This document shows, piece after piece, positions 42,218-50,960 of a stretch of 64,000 bases of DNA; the first letter of the stretch is position 1, and each line of letters opens with the position of its first letter. The position numbers were made by a program, and so were the translations under genes. The notes under the pieces are model-generated. The model was not told where the DNA came from, did no database searches, and worked only from the letters and a program-made list of their open reading frames with translations. The stretch spans positions 372,001 to 436,000 of the forward strand of contig NZ_JAJFAY010000001.1 of NCBI RefSeq assembly GCF_021083305.1, in the 5' to 3' direction. Source of the stretch: Haladaptatus sp. DYF46. Lineage in GTDB: Archaea > Halobacteriota > Halobacteria > Halobacteriales > Haladaptataceae.

Positions 42218-43874
42218 GCTGACCCCCGTCGAACGCCGCGAAGTCGATGTTGTCGGTACTCTCGTCGCGGTTCATCGTCGTCGCGTGGAGCGCGTAGTTC
42301 AGCGCGGCCTGTGAGAGCTGTTCGCCCCAGAGGCCGTGGCGTTCGCCCTTCCAGCGCTCCTGAAACAGTTCGTCCAGCGCTTTTCGAGATGTGGGTTCGT
42401 CGTACCCCGGATACAGTTCGTTCGCCATCCGATGACAGCAGATCCCCCCCTGACAGTTGCCCATCGAGGACCGGGTGCGGATGCGGACCGCGTTCAGGTC
42501 GGACCCGGACCCCTCGATGGCGTCGTGAATCTCCGCGCGGGTGACGGCCTCGCACTCGCAGATGACGGGGTTCGGGTCGGTGCTCGTGAGGACGCCTTCG
42601 GCGCGACTGCCGAGTCGCTGGACGCTCCGTCGGCCGACCGGCGAACGAAGACCGAACTCGTCCATGTAGTCGTGCAGGAGGGTGAAATCGTGGCTTCCGG
42701 GGAGCGGTTCGTCGGCGGTGTGGCACGTCGCCCTGACGCCGAGTTTGTCACAGACGTGGTCGGAAATCTTCTCGGCCATCATCCGATAGGTGGTGAACTT
42801 CCCCCCGACGATGCTCGCCATGCCGTCGAGGCCGTCGCGGTCCTCGTGGTCCAACAGGAAGAAGTCGCGAGTGATGTCCGTCGGGTCGGTCGTTCCTGTC
42901 CCCGGCGGTTCGTACAGCGGGCGGACCCCCCAGAAGGTGCGAATCGTTCGGGACTCGCGAAGGATGGGAACGAGTTTCGACAACTCGTCTATCATCAAAT
43001 CGACCTCCCATCCCTCCTCGGGGTAGTTCTCGGGGTCCGCCACTTCCTCGTCCGTGGTTCCGAGAATCGCCGTCACTTCGTGCGGGACGATGATGTCGGC
43101 GTCGCCCTTCGGTCGACAGCGGTTGATGACGGTGTCCACCTGTCGGCAGTTCATGACGACCATCGCGCCCTTGGACGGCCGAACCTCGACGTCGACGCCC
43201 GCCATGTCGCCGAGCTGTCCCGCCCACGCGCCCGTCGCGTTGACGACGTACTCGGCGCGAATCTCCTCCGTCGTTCCGGGTTTCGCGTGGTTTCGCTTGC
43301 CCGGCCCGCTCGCGTGGCGGACTTCGACGCCCACCACGTCGCTTCCCTCGACCAACACGTCCGTCACTTCGGCGTGCGTCTCGATTCGTGCGCCGTGCAT
43401 CTCGGCGTCGGCGGCGTTTGCGACGCAGAGCCGAAACGGGTCGATAGCGCCGTCAGGGACCGAAATCGCGCGTTTCACGTCGTCGGTCAGGTACGGTTCC
43501 TGTGCGCGCGCCTCCTTCGCGGTCAGTTCCTCCGCCGGAATGCCGCAGTCCCGACAGCCCCGTAGCTTCTCCTCGAAATAGTCGTCGTCATCGCCCTCCA
43601 GTTGCACGAACTGACCGCCAGTCATCTCGACGCAGTGGCTGGCGATGTCCCGGAGGACGCGATTCTCCTCGATACACTCCTCGGCGCTGGCTTGGTCGGA
43701 GACGGCATATCGGCCGCCGCTGTGGAGCAGGCCGTGCATTCGGCCCGTCGTCCCGTGGGTGAGGTTTCCCTTCTCGACCAACGTCACGTCGAGTCCCCGC
43801 ATCGCGAGGTCCCGGGCGATACCTGTGCCCGTTGAACCACCCCCGACGACGAGCACGTCGGCGTCTGTTGCCAT
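42207..43874 (-). CDS. glpA: glycerol-3-phosphate dehydrogenase subunit A
   Basis: A 555-residue catalytic subunit that oxidises glycerol-3-phosphate to dihydroxyacetone phosphate using FAD. '[20 protein letters not shown]' is the FAD fold, '[14 protein letters not shown]' the family signature. The C-terminal part has a BFD-like Cys cluster ('[11 protein letters not shown]', 'GNCQGGICC') for a 2Fe-2S centre. It opens the operon behind a TATA-like box at 43928. Haloarchaea use this pathway to grow on glycerol released by Dunaliella. Confidence 0.97.
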   Translation of the reverse strand: MATDADVLVVGGGSTGTGIARDLAMRGLDVTLVEKGNLTHGTTGRMHGLLHSGGRYAVSDQASAEECIEENRVLRDIASHCVEMTGGQFVQLEGDDDDYFEEKLRGCRDCGIPAEELTAKEARAQEPYLTDDVKRAISVPDGAIDPFRLCVANAADAEMHGARIETHAEVTDVLVEGSDVVGVEVRHASGPGKRNHAKPGTTEEIRAEYVVNATGAWAGQLGDMAGVDVEVRPSKGAMVVMNCRQVDTVINRCRPKGDADIIVPHEVTAILGTTDEEVADPENYPEEGWEVDLMIDELSKLVPILRESRTIRTFWGVRPLYEPPGTGTTDPTDITRDFFLLDHEDRDGLDGMASIVGGKFTTYRMMAEKISDHVCDKLGVRATCHTADEPLPGSHDFTLLHDYMDEFGLRSPVGRRSVQRLGSRAEGVLTSTDPNPVICECEAVTRAEIHDAIEGSGSDLNAVRIRTRSSMGNCQGGICCHRMANELYPGYDEPTSRKALDELFQERWKGERHGLWGEQLSQAALNYALHATTMNRDESTDNIDFAAFDGGQRGD

Positions 43875-43927
43875 GGATGGGGGTTGGTTGGAACGTACTT
43901 TAGTTTACCGCCAGCGAGGGTAGTAGT

Positions 43928-43936
43928 GATAAAATA
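43928..43936 (-). promoter_or_regulatory. TATA-like box of glpABC
   Basis: On the reverse strand TATTTTATC lies about 58 bp before the glpA ATG. This would give a short leader of about 30 nt. The region up to 44050 is shared with the divergent Orc1/Cdc6-like gene. Confidence 0.45.
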
Positions 43937-44020
43937 CGGGCCGTCCGGTGATCTCCGCGTTTTATTTCGTGTTCCTTTTCGAGAAATATGGGTCGAAACA
44001 TACAGCGGAGAGGCAACTGT

Positions 44021-44030
44021 TATCTATATT
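44021..44030 (+). promoter_or_regulatory. TATA-like box of the Orc1/Cdc6-like gene
   Basis: TATCTATATT is centred about 25 bp before ATG 44051, the spacing expected for a leaderless archaeal transcript. Confidence 0.5.
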
Positions 44031-44050
44031 CGCCCGGTTAGACCGCGATA

Positions 44051-45193
44051 ATGGATATTGGAGAGCGCATCGAACGACGACGCGCGACGTCCCCCGCCGC
44101 CAACCTCGTCGTCGAATGGAGTGCCTTGAGTCCGGTAACGCACGTCGCGAATCCGGTCGGTCGGGGGTCCACGTTGGAACGACTGCTCGACGCACTCGAT
44201 GCGCTCTTTTCCGACCGGCTCCCGCCGAACGTCCATCTCTACGGGCCGCCCGGTGCTGGAAAATCGGCGCTCGTGTCCGCGCTGTTCAGCCAACTCGGAA
44301 AACAGCTGTCGCCCGGGCAAGGGACGATACTGACGACCACTCGGGCGGTCAACCAACGCGGGTTCGACTTCGTGTACATCGATTCCCGGCGGGCGTGTAC
44401 GCCTTTCCGGCTGTATCGCTCGGTTCTCGATTCGCTCACCGACGACCACGTCCCGGAACGCGGCGTCGGCACCGGCGTTCTGGAAGAGAAGTTGGAGACC
44501 GCGGTTCGCCGGTCGAACCGGGCCGTCGTCGTCGCGGTGGACCACGTGAACGAGGAAGAGACGCTTTCCGCCGAGGAAGCGACGGCGCTCTTCGACGACA
44601 TGGACGAATCGCTGTCCGTGCTTACCGTCGGGCGGGCCCGTGAAAGCGCGACGCGCACGCTCGAAATTCCGGCCTACAGTACGCACGAACTCGTCGATGT
44701 TATCACCGAACGAGCATCACGCGGGTTACGACAGGGCGTCCTCGACCACACGCAGGTGAAGACGCTCGCGGAGTGGGCCGACGGTGACGCTCACGACGCG
44801 CTCGCGGCGTTGTTCGGTGCGGTGACGCTCGCCGTCGATGCCGACGCGGACCGGGTTCGGGACGACGATTTGAGGGTCGCGATGGATGCGGTGCCATCCG
44901 ACGGCGTATCGCTCGGCATCGTGCTTTCGCTCCCGGAGAATCGTCGGGGAGTACTCGCCGAACTGCTGGAACTCGACGCCGACGAACGAACGACGGTCGA
45001 AACCAGCGCGGCCGCCATCGCGGCCGAGACGGACCTCTCGTCGGGGACCGTCACCCGCTACCTCTACGAACTCGCCGAAGCGGGCGTCCTCGAACGCGTT
45101 ACGACCACGAACGGGCGACGAAGCGGACGGAAACCGAGCAGGCTCGAACCGCGATTTCCGACGCTCGCGTTTCGGGCGTTAGGGGAGAACTGA
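44051..45193 (+). CDS. Orc1/Cdc6-like AAA+ ATPase with winged helix
   Basis: 380 residues. Walker A 'LYGPPGAGKSALVSALF' (about 58-74); Walker B 'RAVVVAVDHVNEEE', where His follows the Asp in place of the usual acidic pair; sensor region 'LSVLTVGRA'; lid helices (220-280); C-terminal winged helix (290-375, 'SSGTVTRYLYELAEAGVLERV'). The architecture is that of replication initiators, but the altered Walker B and the place between glpABC and glpK are odd. It could be a repurposed regulator or a secondary initiator. An inverted repeat follows its stop. Confidence 0.8.
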   Translation: MDIGERIERRRATSPAANLVVEWSALSPVTHVANPVGRGSTLERLLDALDALFSDRLPPNVHLYGPPGAGKSALVSALFSQLGKQLSPGQGTILTTTRAVNQRGFDFVYIDSRRACTPFRLYRSVLDSLTDDHVPERGVGTGVLEEKLETAVRRSNRAVVVAVDHVNEEETLSAEEATALFDDMDESLSVLTVGRARESATRTLEIPAYSTHELVDVITERASRGLRQGVLDHTQVKTLAEWADGDAHDALAALFGAVTLAVDADADRVRDDDLRVAMDAVPSDGVSLGIVLSLPENRRGVLAELLELDADERTTVETSAAAIAAETDLSSGTVTRYLYELAEAGVLERVTTTNGRRSGRKPSRLEPRFPTLAFRALGEN

Positions 45194-45196
45194 ACG

Positions 45197-45221
45197 GTTT
45201 CCGGCAATCACTACCGGAAAC
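45197..45221. repeat. inverted repeat GTTTCCGG/CCGGAAAC
   Basis: Perfect 8-bp arms (45197-45204 and 45214-45221) with a 9-bp spacer sit four bases after the stop of the Orc1/Cdc6-like gene. The half-site GGAAAC is shared with haloarchaeal origin-recognition boxes, but the G-tract of those boxes is missing. It may be an initiator site, an operator for glpK or a hairpin in the mRNA end. Confidence 0.5.
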
Positions 45222-45241
45222 GTCTACCCCGATTTGTCAGT

Positions 45242-45279
45242 ATGCTTCACGAGCATGGATGAAGGGGGAACATTTATAA
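45242..45279 (+). promoter_or_regulatory. glpK promoter with upstream palindrome
   Basis: TTTATAA at 45273-45279 is a good archaeal TATA box. Just upstream, ATGCT-TCACG-AGCAT (45242-45256) is a palindrome at the place where operators are common. The leader to ATG 45386 would be about 80 nt and has a nested repeat (TTTAC...GTAAA with GCCA/TGGC inside, 45295-45323). GlpR-type repressors control glp genes in other haloarchaea; none is encoded here. Confidence 0.5.
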
Positions 45280-45385
45280 CGAAAGTGTTTGATGTTTACA
45301 GCCAATGGCCTACAGCCAGTAAAAATGGATGAGGCCACGCTGAGCGGACCTCGTCCGCCAGCAACGAATCCAAGAGGCTACCCAT

Positions 45386-46930
45386 ATGTCAACGAACGGA
45401 ACATACGTCGGGTCAATCGACCAAGGAACGACAGGCACTCGGTTCATGGTGTTCGACCACGCGGGAACGGTGGTCGCGAACGCCTACGAGAAACACGAAC
45501 AGATATACCCGGAACCGGGATGGGTCGAACACGATCCCCTCGAAATCTGGGAGAACACGCAGTCGGTCATCGAATCCGCGCTCGCGGAGGCGGGTATCGA
45601 GGCCGACCAACTCGCCGCGCTCGGCGTCACCAACCAGCGCGAGACGACCCTGCTGTGGGACGCGGACACCGGCAAACCGGTTCACAACGCCATCGTCTGG
45701 CAGGACCGTCGGACGACCGACCGCATCGAGCGCCTGGAGGAGGACGGCAAAGCCGACGCCGTTCGCGCGAAGACGGGCCTCCAACCGGACGCGTACTTCG
45801 CGGCGACCAAGGCCGAATGGTTGCTCGACAACGCCGAACCCATCAAAACCCAGCGTGCTCGCCCGGCGGACTTGCGTGACCGCGCCGAGACCGGCGAAAT
45901 TCTCTTCGGGACCATCGACACGTGGTTGATATACAACCTGACCGGCGAACACATCACGGACGTGACGAACGCCTCGCGGACGATGCTGTTCGACATCCAC
46001 GAGATGGACTGGGACGGCGGCCTCTGCGAGGAGTTCGACGTTCCGCGCGAGATGCTGCCCGAGGTGCGACCGTCGAGCGACGACGAGACGTACGGTTCGA
46101 CCGACTCCGAGGGATTCCTCGGCGCGGAAATCCCCGTCGCCGGCGCGCTCGGCGACCAGCAGGCGGCGCTGTTCGGGCAGACCTGCTTCGACGCGGGCGA
46201 CGCGAAAAACACCTACGGGACGGGCAGTTTCTTCCTCCTGAACACCGGCGAGGACGCGGTCGAGAGCGAACACGGCCTCCTCACGACGGTCGGATTCCAG
46301 CGCTCGGGAGAACCCGTACAGTACGCGCTCGAAGGGTCCATCTTCGTCACCGGCGCGGCCATCGAATGGCTCGTGGACATGGACCTCATCGAGGACGCCG
46401 GGAAGACCGAGAACCTCGCTCGGAGCGTCGATTCGACGGACGGCGTGTACATGGTTCCGGCGTTCACGGGACTCGGCGCGCCCCACTGGAACCAGCGCGC
46501 CCGGGGTACCCTCGTCGGAATGACCCGCGGAACGCGGAAGGAACACGTCGTCCGAGCGACGCTCGAATCCATCGCGTATCAGACCCGCGACGTGGCCGAA
46601 GCGATGGAGGCCGACAGCGGCATCGAAGTCGAGTCCCTCCGCGTGGACGGCGGCGCGGTGAAGAACAACTTCCTCTGCCAACTGCAAGCCGACATCCTCG
46701 GAACGGACATCGTTCGGCCCGTCGTGGACGAGACGACGGCGCTCGGGTCGGCTTACGCCGCCGGCCTCGCCGTCGGCTATTGGGAAACCGTGGACGAACT
46801 CCGTCAGAACTGGCAGGTCGACCGCGAGTTCGAAGTGAACATGGAAAGCGACGCGGCCGACGCGAAGTACGGCCGCTGGCAAGACGCCGTCGAGCGGTCG
46901 CTCGACTGGGCCGACGAGGGTGGTGCCTGA
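45386..46930 (+). CDS. glpK: glycerol kinase
   Basis: A 514-residue FGGY-family kinase phosphorylating glycerol with ATP. 'YVGSIDQGTTGTRFMVFDHA' is the phosphate-1 motif, 'NQRETTLLWD' and 'WQDRRTTDRI' form the glycerol site, 'NTYGTGSFFLLNTG' binds ATP and 'LRVDGGAVKNNFLCQLQADI' is the family signature. Length is typical. It feeds glycerol-3-phosphate to GlpABC. The membrane protein gene starts one base after its stop codon, indicating an operon. Confidence 0.98.
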   Translation: MSTNGTYVGSIDQGTTGTRFMVFDHAGTVVANAYEKHEQIYPEPGWVEHDPLEIWENTQSVIESALAEAGIEADQLAALGVTNQRETTLLWDADTGKPVHNAIVWQDRRTTDRIERLEEDGKADAVRAKTGLQPDAYFAATKAEWLLDNAEPIKTQRARPADLRDRAETGEILFGTIDTWLIYNLTGEHITDVTNASRTMLFDIHEMDWDGGLCEEFDVPREMLPEVRPSSDDETYGSTDSEGFLGAEIPVAGALGDQQAALFGQTCFDAGDAKNTYGTGSFFLLNTGEDAVESEHGLLTTVGFQRSGEPVQYALEGSIFVTGAAIEWLVDMDLIEDAGKTENLARSVDSTDGVYMVPAFTGLGAPHWNQRARGTLVGMTRGTRKEHVVRATLESIAYQTRDVAEAMEADSGIEVESLRVDGGAVKNNFLCQLQADILGTDIVRPVVDETTALGSAYAAGLAVGYWETVDELRQNWQVDREFEVNMESDAADAKYGRWQDAVERSLDWADEGGA

Positions 46931-46931
46931 G

Positions 46932-48053
46932 ATGGCGAACCTCGAATCACTCTGGGCGATCGAGATGCTCATCGCCGCCTTCGCGGGCGGCGCGTTCGGC
47001 GCGGCGGTCGGCGCGCTCCCGGCGTTCATCTTCACCGGGTTCATGGTCATCGCCGGGGAGGCGGCCAATATCGTGGGACGGTACACCGCCGCCGCCGGTC
47101 CGGGTAGCGCGAGTGAACTCGGCGCGCTGGGAATCACCGGATCCATCGCGTTCGGCCCCGTGTTCTCGCCCGCCATCAGTTTCGCGGCCGGTGCGGCGGC
47201 GGCCGCCTACGCCGCCAAACGCGGCTACATGGAAACCGGGTTCGACTTCCACGAGGCGAAGAACATCACCTTCGCGCTGGGGACGAAACCCGACGTACTC
47301 GTCGTCGGTGGCGTCTTCGGAATCTTCGGTTACTGGTTCACCCAACTGTCCACGATTTACGCGATGCCCTACGACCCCATCGCGATGGGTGTCGTCCTCT
47401 CCGCCGTGCTCCACCGACTCGCGTTCGGCTACAGCATCATCGGTAACGCCAAGCAGGGCCTGTTGAACATGTCCCCGTTCGAGTCCGAGGAGCGCCGCGT
47501 CATCGGCGAACCGGCGACGGCGGACGGCGGGTCCGCGAAAGCCGACGGCGGGACGGCAAGCGGCCGATTCCTCGTCGAACCGTGGCTTCCCCACCAGTAC
47601 CAGTGGTTGAACGTGGCGACGCTCGGCCTCGTAGTCGGGATTCTCGGCGCGTACACCGCATACGCGACCGGAAGCCCGTTCCTCGCATTCGGCATCAGCG
47701 CGGCCAGCCTCGTCTTCCTGAACTGCGGCGTCGAGAAGATGCCCGTCACCCACCACATGAGTCTCCCGGCGAGCACCGCCGCGTTGGCGCTCGCTCCGGC
47801 AGGCATGAACATCACGACGGCCTCACCGGCCGCGATTCAGGCCGAGATTCCGCTCCTGACCGCGCTTGCGGTCGGTGCCGTTTTCGGCCTCGTCTGCGGC
47901 TTGTTCGGCGAGGCGTTCCAGCGCGTGTTCTACTCCCACGCCGACACGCACATGGACCCGCCCGCAGCCACCATCGTCTTCGGAACCCTCCTCGTCGCGG
48001 TGTGCGCCGTGCTCGGCGTCTTCCCGCAGAGCGCGTGGGTTCCGGCGTTCTGA
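46932..48053 (+). CDS. multi-pass membrane protein, probable glycerol transport partner
   Basis: 373 residues from ATG 46932, with about nine to ten helices. It is not an aquaglyceroporin: there are no NPA motifs. Conserved-looking parts are 'FSPAISFAAGAAAAAYAAKRGYMETGFDFHEAKN' and 'EKMPVTHHMSLPASTAALA'. A polar cytoplasmic linker (about 185-205) holds the repeat 'ADGGSAKADGG'. Its equivalent lies beside glpK in other haloarchaea (called glpX in Haloferax, if memory serves) and has been proposed to move glycerol. GTG 46920 is an alternative start overlapping glpK. Confidence 0.8.
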   Translation: MANLESLWAIEMLIAAFAGGAFGAAVGALPAFIFTGFMVIAGEAANIVGRYTAAAGPGSASELGALGITGSIAFGPVFSPAISFAAGAAAAAYAAKRGYMETGFDFHEAKNITFALGTKPDVLVVGGVFGIFGYWFTQLSTIYAMPYDPIAMGVVLSAVLHRLAFGYSIIGNAKQGLLNMSPFESEERRVIGEPATADGGSAKADGGTASGRFLVEPWLPHQYQWLNVATLGLVVGILGAYTAYATGSPFLAFGISAASLVFLNCGVEKMPVTHHMSLPASTAALALAPAGMNITTASPAAIQAEIPLLTALAVGAVFGLVCGLFGEAFQRVFYSHADTHMDPPAATIVFGTLLVAVCAVLGVFPQSAWVPAF

Positions 48054-48064
48054 CTCGGATTTCG

Positions 48065-48079
48065 TTTTTCGAACGTTCG
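48065..48079 (+). terminator. T-rich terminator candidate after the glp operon
   Basis: The sequence TTTCGTTTTTCG begins about 10 bp past the stop of the membrane protein gene, a likely end for the glpK transcript. Confidence 0.35.
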
Positions 48080-48114
48080 AAACGTACTTCCCCTTTTCCG
48101 CGAATCGTTCGTCG

Positions 48115-48543
48115 ATGATCGAACCAACCCGCATCGCATTCGTGTGTGTGCAAAATGCCGGTCGAAGCCAGATGGCGACGGCGTTCGCGGAGCGCGAACT
48201 CGAAACGAGGGACGTCGACGTCGAACTCGTCACCGGCGGCACCGACCCGGCCGAACACGTCCACCGGTCGGTAGTCGAATCGATGGCCGAGTGCGGATTC
48301 GACGTCGCGGACCGAACGCCGCGAGAAGTCACGTTCGAGGAGTTACAGGAGTGTGATTACGTAATCACGATGGGCTGTTCGGCGAAAGACGTGTGTCCGG
48401 CGTCGTGGGGCGGCGAGAACCGCGATTGGGACCTCGACGACCCCGACGGAACCGACGCCGCGGCGGTGCGCGGGATTCGGGGCGAAATCAGCGAGCGCGT
48501 CGGGTCGCTGTTCGACGAAATCGAAGGCCAGTACCGGGGGTGA
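48115..48543 (+). CDS. arsC: low-molecular-weight phosphatase / arsenate reductase
   Basis: 142 residues from ATG 48115. The PTP loop 'CVQNAGRS' has Cys11 and Arg17. Two more cysteines at 88 and 94 ('MGCSAKDVCPAS') and the acid loop 'DWDLDDPDG' match the thioredoxin-coupled arsenate reductases of the LMW-PTP fold, where the three cysteines relay electrons. A plain LMW protein phosphatase lacks the extra pair. No other ars gene is near, so arsenate reduction is likely but unproved. Confidence 0.85.
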   Translation: MIEPTRIAFVCVQNAGRSQMATAFAERELETRDVDVELVTGGTDPAEHVHRSVVESMAECGFDVADRTPREVTFEELQECDYVITMGCSAKDVCPASWGGENRDWDLDDPDGTDAAAVRGIRGEISERVGSLFDEIEGQYRG

Positions 48544-48585
48544 CGCGAACGCCGAAACTAAGTGTCGAACCGTCGAATCGCCGCC

Positions 48586-49266
48586 ATGGCTTCACCCCTC
48601 GTTCTCGATATCGACGGTACGATGACCCGCCCGGACGACTCCATCGACCCGCGATTTTTCGACCTCCTTCCCCAGTGGGACGCTCCCGTCGTCATCGCCA
48701 CCGGGAAGGCGTTTCCCTATCCCGTCGCCCTCTGTCACTTCCTTCAAATTCCTGAACTCGTCATCGCCGAGAACGGCGGCGTCGTCCTCGTGAACGACGA
48801 AATCACGCAAAACGGGGACGGGGAAGCCGCAAGACGCGTCGCGGAAGCCTACGAGGAGGCGGGCCACGAACTCGGGTGGGGAAAGAGTGACCTGACCAAC
48901 CGCTGGCGCGAGACGGAGATAGCCGTTCAGCGCGACCAACCGCTCGGCCCCCTCTCGGAACTCGCGAGCGAGTACGGACAGGAAATCGTGGACACCGGCT
49001 TCGCCTATCACGTCAAATCGTCCGGCGTCAGCAAGGGAATGGGTATCAAATCCGTCGCGGAACTGCTCGGACGCGATACCGAGGAGTTCGTCGCCATCGG
49101 CGATTCGGAAAACGACGTCTCCACCTTCGGCGTCGTCGGCGAGAGCTACGCGGTGGCGAACGCCGACGAGAAGGCAAAGCGCGCGGCGGAAACGGTCATC
49201 GAGGGGTCGTACTCGGACGGGACGATTTCGATTCTGGAGGAGATACGCGAGTGGCCGAGCGACTGA
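48586..49266 (+). CDS. phosphoglycolate phosphatase (archaeal HAD type)
   Basis: 226 residues. HAD motifs: I 'LVLDIDGTMT' (Asp7/Asp9 as nucleophile and acid), II 'VVIATGKAF', III 'SKGMGIKSVAELLG', IV 'VAIGDSENDVSTF'. A C2-type cap lies between motifs II and III. Archaeal relatives dephosphorylate 2-phosphoglycolate. Sugar-phosphatase activity of the Cof branch is an alternative. It follows the LMW phosphatase after 42 bp. Confidence 0.88.
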   Translation: MASPLVLDIDGTMTRPDDSIDPRFFDLLPQWDAPVVIATGKAFPYPVALCHFLQIPELVIAENGGVVLVNDEITQNGDGEAARRVAEAYEEAGHELGWGKSDLTNRWRETEIAVQRDQPLGPLSELASEYGQEIVDTGFAYHVKSSGVSKGMGIKSVAELLGRDTEEFVAIGDSENDVSTFGVVGESYAVANADEKAKRAAETVIEGSYSDGTISILEEIREWPSD

Positions 49267-49374
49267 GATGACGGGAAAATCGGTGTGCCAATACGACCGC
49301 CTCGTCGCCCACGACGACCCATGTCGAACACGTCAGGGGGTGTCGTCAAGTCCGTGACGCGCCAAGAGTAGGGT

Positions 49375-50307
49375 ATGCGAGTACTCATCGTCGGCGGGAG
49401 CGGATTCGTCGGGACGGCGCTCACGGAAGAACTGCACGGACGGGGACACGACGTGGCGGTGCTTTCACGGTCGCCGTCGGACGCCGATTTCCCGAGCGGC
49501 GTCGAGACGGTTTCGGGCGACGTGACCGACTACGAGAGCATCGAGGGCGCGTTTTCGGGACGGGACGCCGTGGTCAACCTGGTCGCGCTCTCGCCGCTGT
49601 TCAAACCGCCCAGTGGAACGAGCCACGAGGAAATTCACCTCGGCGGGACGGAAAACGTGGTTCGAGCGGCGGAGGAACACGGCGTCCCGAAACTCGTCCA
49701 GATGAGCGCGCTGGGGGCGGACCCGGACGGAACGACCGCCTACATTCGAGCGAAGGGGGAAGCCGAGAACGTCGTCCGCGAGTCGTCGCTGGAGTGGGTC
49801 ATCGTCCGCCCGTCGGTCGTCTTCGGCGACGGCGGCGAGTTCGTCTCGTTCACCAAGGTTCTCACCACGCCGTACGTGACGGGGCTTCCGGGCGGCGGAA
49901 AGACGCGATTCCAGCCGATTTGGGTCGGCGACCTCGCGCCGATGCTGGCGGACTGCGTGGAGGACGACTCGCACCTCGGGCACGCCTACGACCTCGGCGG
50001 TCCCGAGGTTCTCACGCTCGCCGACGTGGCGAAACTGGCCTATCGAGCGGACGGAAAGTCGGTCGCCGTCCTGCCGATTCCGATGCCGCTCGCCGGAATC
50101 GGGTTGACGATCGCGGGCGCGATTCCGTTCGTCCCGATGGGCGCGGACCAGTACCGCTCCTTGAAGTTCGACAACACGGTTTCGGACAACGACGTTGGGG
50201 CGTTCGGCCGAACACCGGAGGAGTTGCGACCCCTCGCTGACTACCTCGGCGTTTCGGACGAAGCGGGGGAGGCGGAGAGGGATAAAGCGGCGACGCGAGC
50301 GGCCTGA
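49375..50307 (+). CDS. NDUFA9-like NAD(P)-binding protein
   Basis: 310 residues of atypical short-chain-dehydrogenase (NmrA-like) fold. 'MRVLIVGGSGFVGTALTEEL' is the NAD(P) site; the catalytic YxxxK is present as 'YIRAKGEAE'. 'RPSVVFGDGGEFVSF' and 'FQPIWVGDLAPML' follow the pattern of the complex I accessory subunit NDUFA9 and its prokaryotic relatives. The role is unclear: quinone- or carotenoid-linked reduction has been suggested for relatives. Cytoplasmic. Confidence 0.87.
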   Translation: MRVLIVGGSGFVGTALTEELHGRGHDVAVLSRSPSDADFPSGVETVSGDVTDYESIEGAFSGRDAVVNLVALSPLFKPPSGTSHEEIHLGGTENVVRAAEEHGVPKLVQMSALGADPDGTTAYIRAKGEAENVVRESSLEWVIVRPSVVFGDGGEFVSFTKVLTTPYVTGLPGGGKTRFQPIWVGDLAPMLADCVEDDSHLGHAYDLGGPEVLTLADVAKLAYRADGKSVAVLPIPMPLAGIGLTIAGAIPFVPMGADQYRSLKFDNTVSDNDVGAFGRTPEELRPLADYLGVSDEAGEAERDKAATRAA

Positions 50308-50355
50308 CTCCGCGGACGCGGTGTGTTTTTGACTCCCGCTCTCCTTCCCCCGAGC

Positions 50356-50895
50356 ATGTACGAAGTCGAAGTGAAGGTCCGGGCCGACCACGAGGCGGTT
50401 CGGGAACGCCTTCACGAACTCGACGCCCGCTCGCTCGGGACGGTAACGCAGGAGGATTTCTACTACGACGCACCGCACCGCGACTTCGCGGAGACGGACG
50501 AAGCGCTTCGCATTCGCCGAGAATCCGACGACGGCGACGCCGAGGAAGTCGTGACCTACAAAGGCCCGCTGGTCGAACGGGAGTCCAAGACGCGAAAGGA
50601 ACACGAAACCGTCGTCGGCGACGGGGAGACGGTGGACCGACTCCTCTCCGCGCTCGGGTTCGAGGCGGCGGCGACGGTGACCAAGGAGCGCGAACGGTAC
50701 GAACTCGACGGCTACGTCGTCACCCTCGATGTCGTGGCGGGACTCGGCGAGTTCGTCGAAGTCGAAACGGAAGCGGACGAAGCGGACGTCGAACGCGCCC
50801 GTATCGGTACCTACGACGTGCTCTCGGAACTCGGTTTGAACCCGAACGACCAGATACGCACCTCGTATCTGGGATTACTACTCGAAGATGAGTGA
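50356..50895 (+). CDS. CYTH-domain protein (class IV adenylate cyclase CyaB-like)
   Basis: 179 residues from ATG 50356. 'MYEVEVKVRA' holds the ExExK motif and further charged strands ('ALRIRRES', 'VTYKGPLVE', 'FVEVETEADE') line the triphosphate tunnel. CYTH enzymes are thiamine triphosphatases, tripolyphosphatases or class IV adenylate cyclases. In archaea a phosphatase role is more likely than cAMP synthesis. It is 65 bp before the methionine adenosyltransferase gene. Confidence 0.88.
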   Translation: MYEVEVKVRADHEAVRERLHELDARSLGTVTQEDFYYDAPHRDFAETDEALRIRRESDDGDAEEVVTYKGPLVERESKTRKEHETVVGDGETVDRLLSALGFEAAATVTKERERYELDGYVVTLDVVAGLGEFVEVETEADEADVERARIGTYDVLSELGLNPNDQIRTSYLGLLLEDE

Positions 50896-50960
50896 CAGTA
50901 ATGTTTCGGCGGGGAAGCGTTTCCGCAAGTTATAGAATCCGTGACTCCGAAGGCGGTATA

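Noticed and set aside
45197..45221. True replication origin
   Set aside because: Only one inverted pair with a GGAAAC half-site; the G-tracts and multiple boxes of haloarchaeal origins are missing.
49267..49374. 29-codon frame starting at the end of the phosphoglycolate phosphatase gene (ATG 49268)
   Set aside because: No motif, poor codon pattern and no sign of conservation; probably chance.
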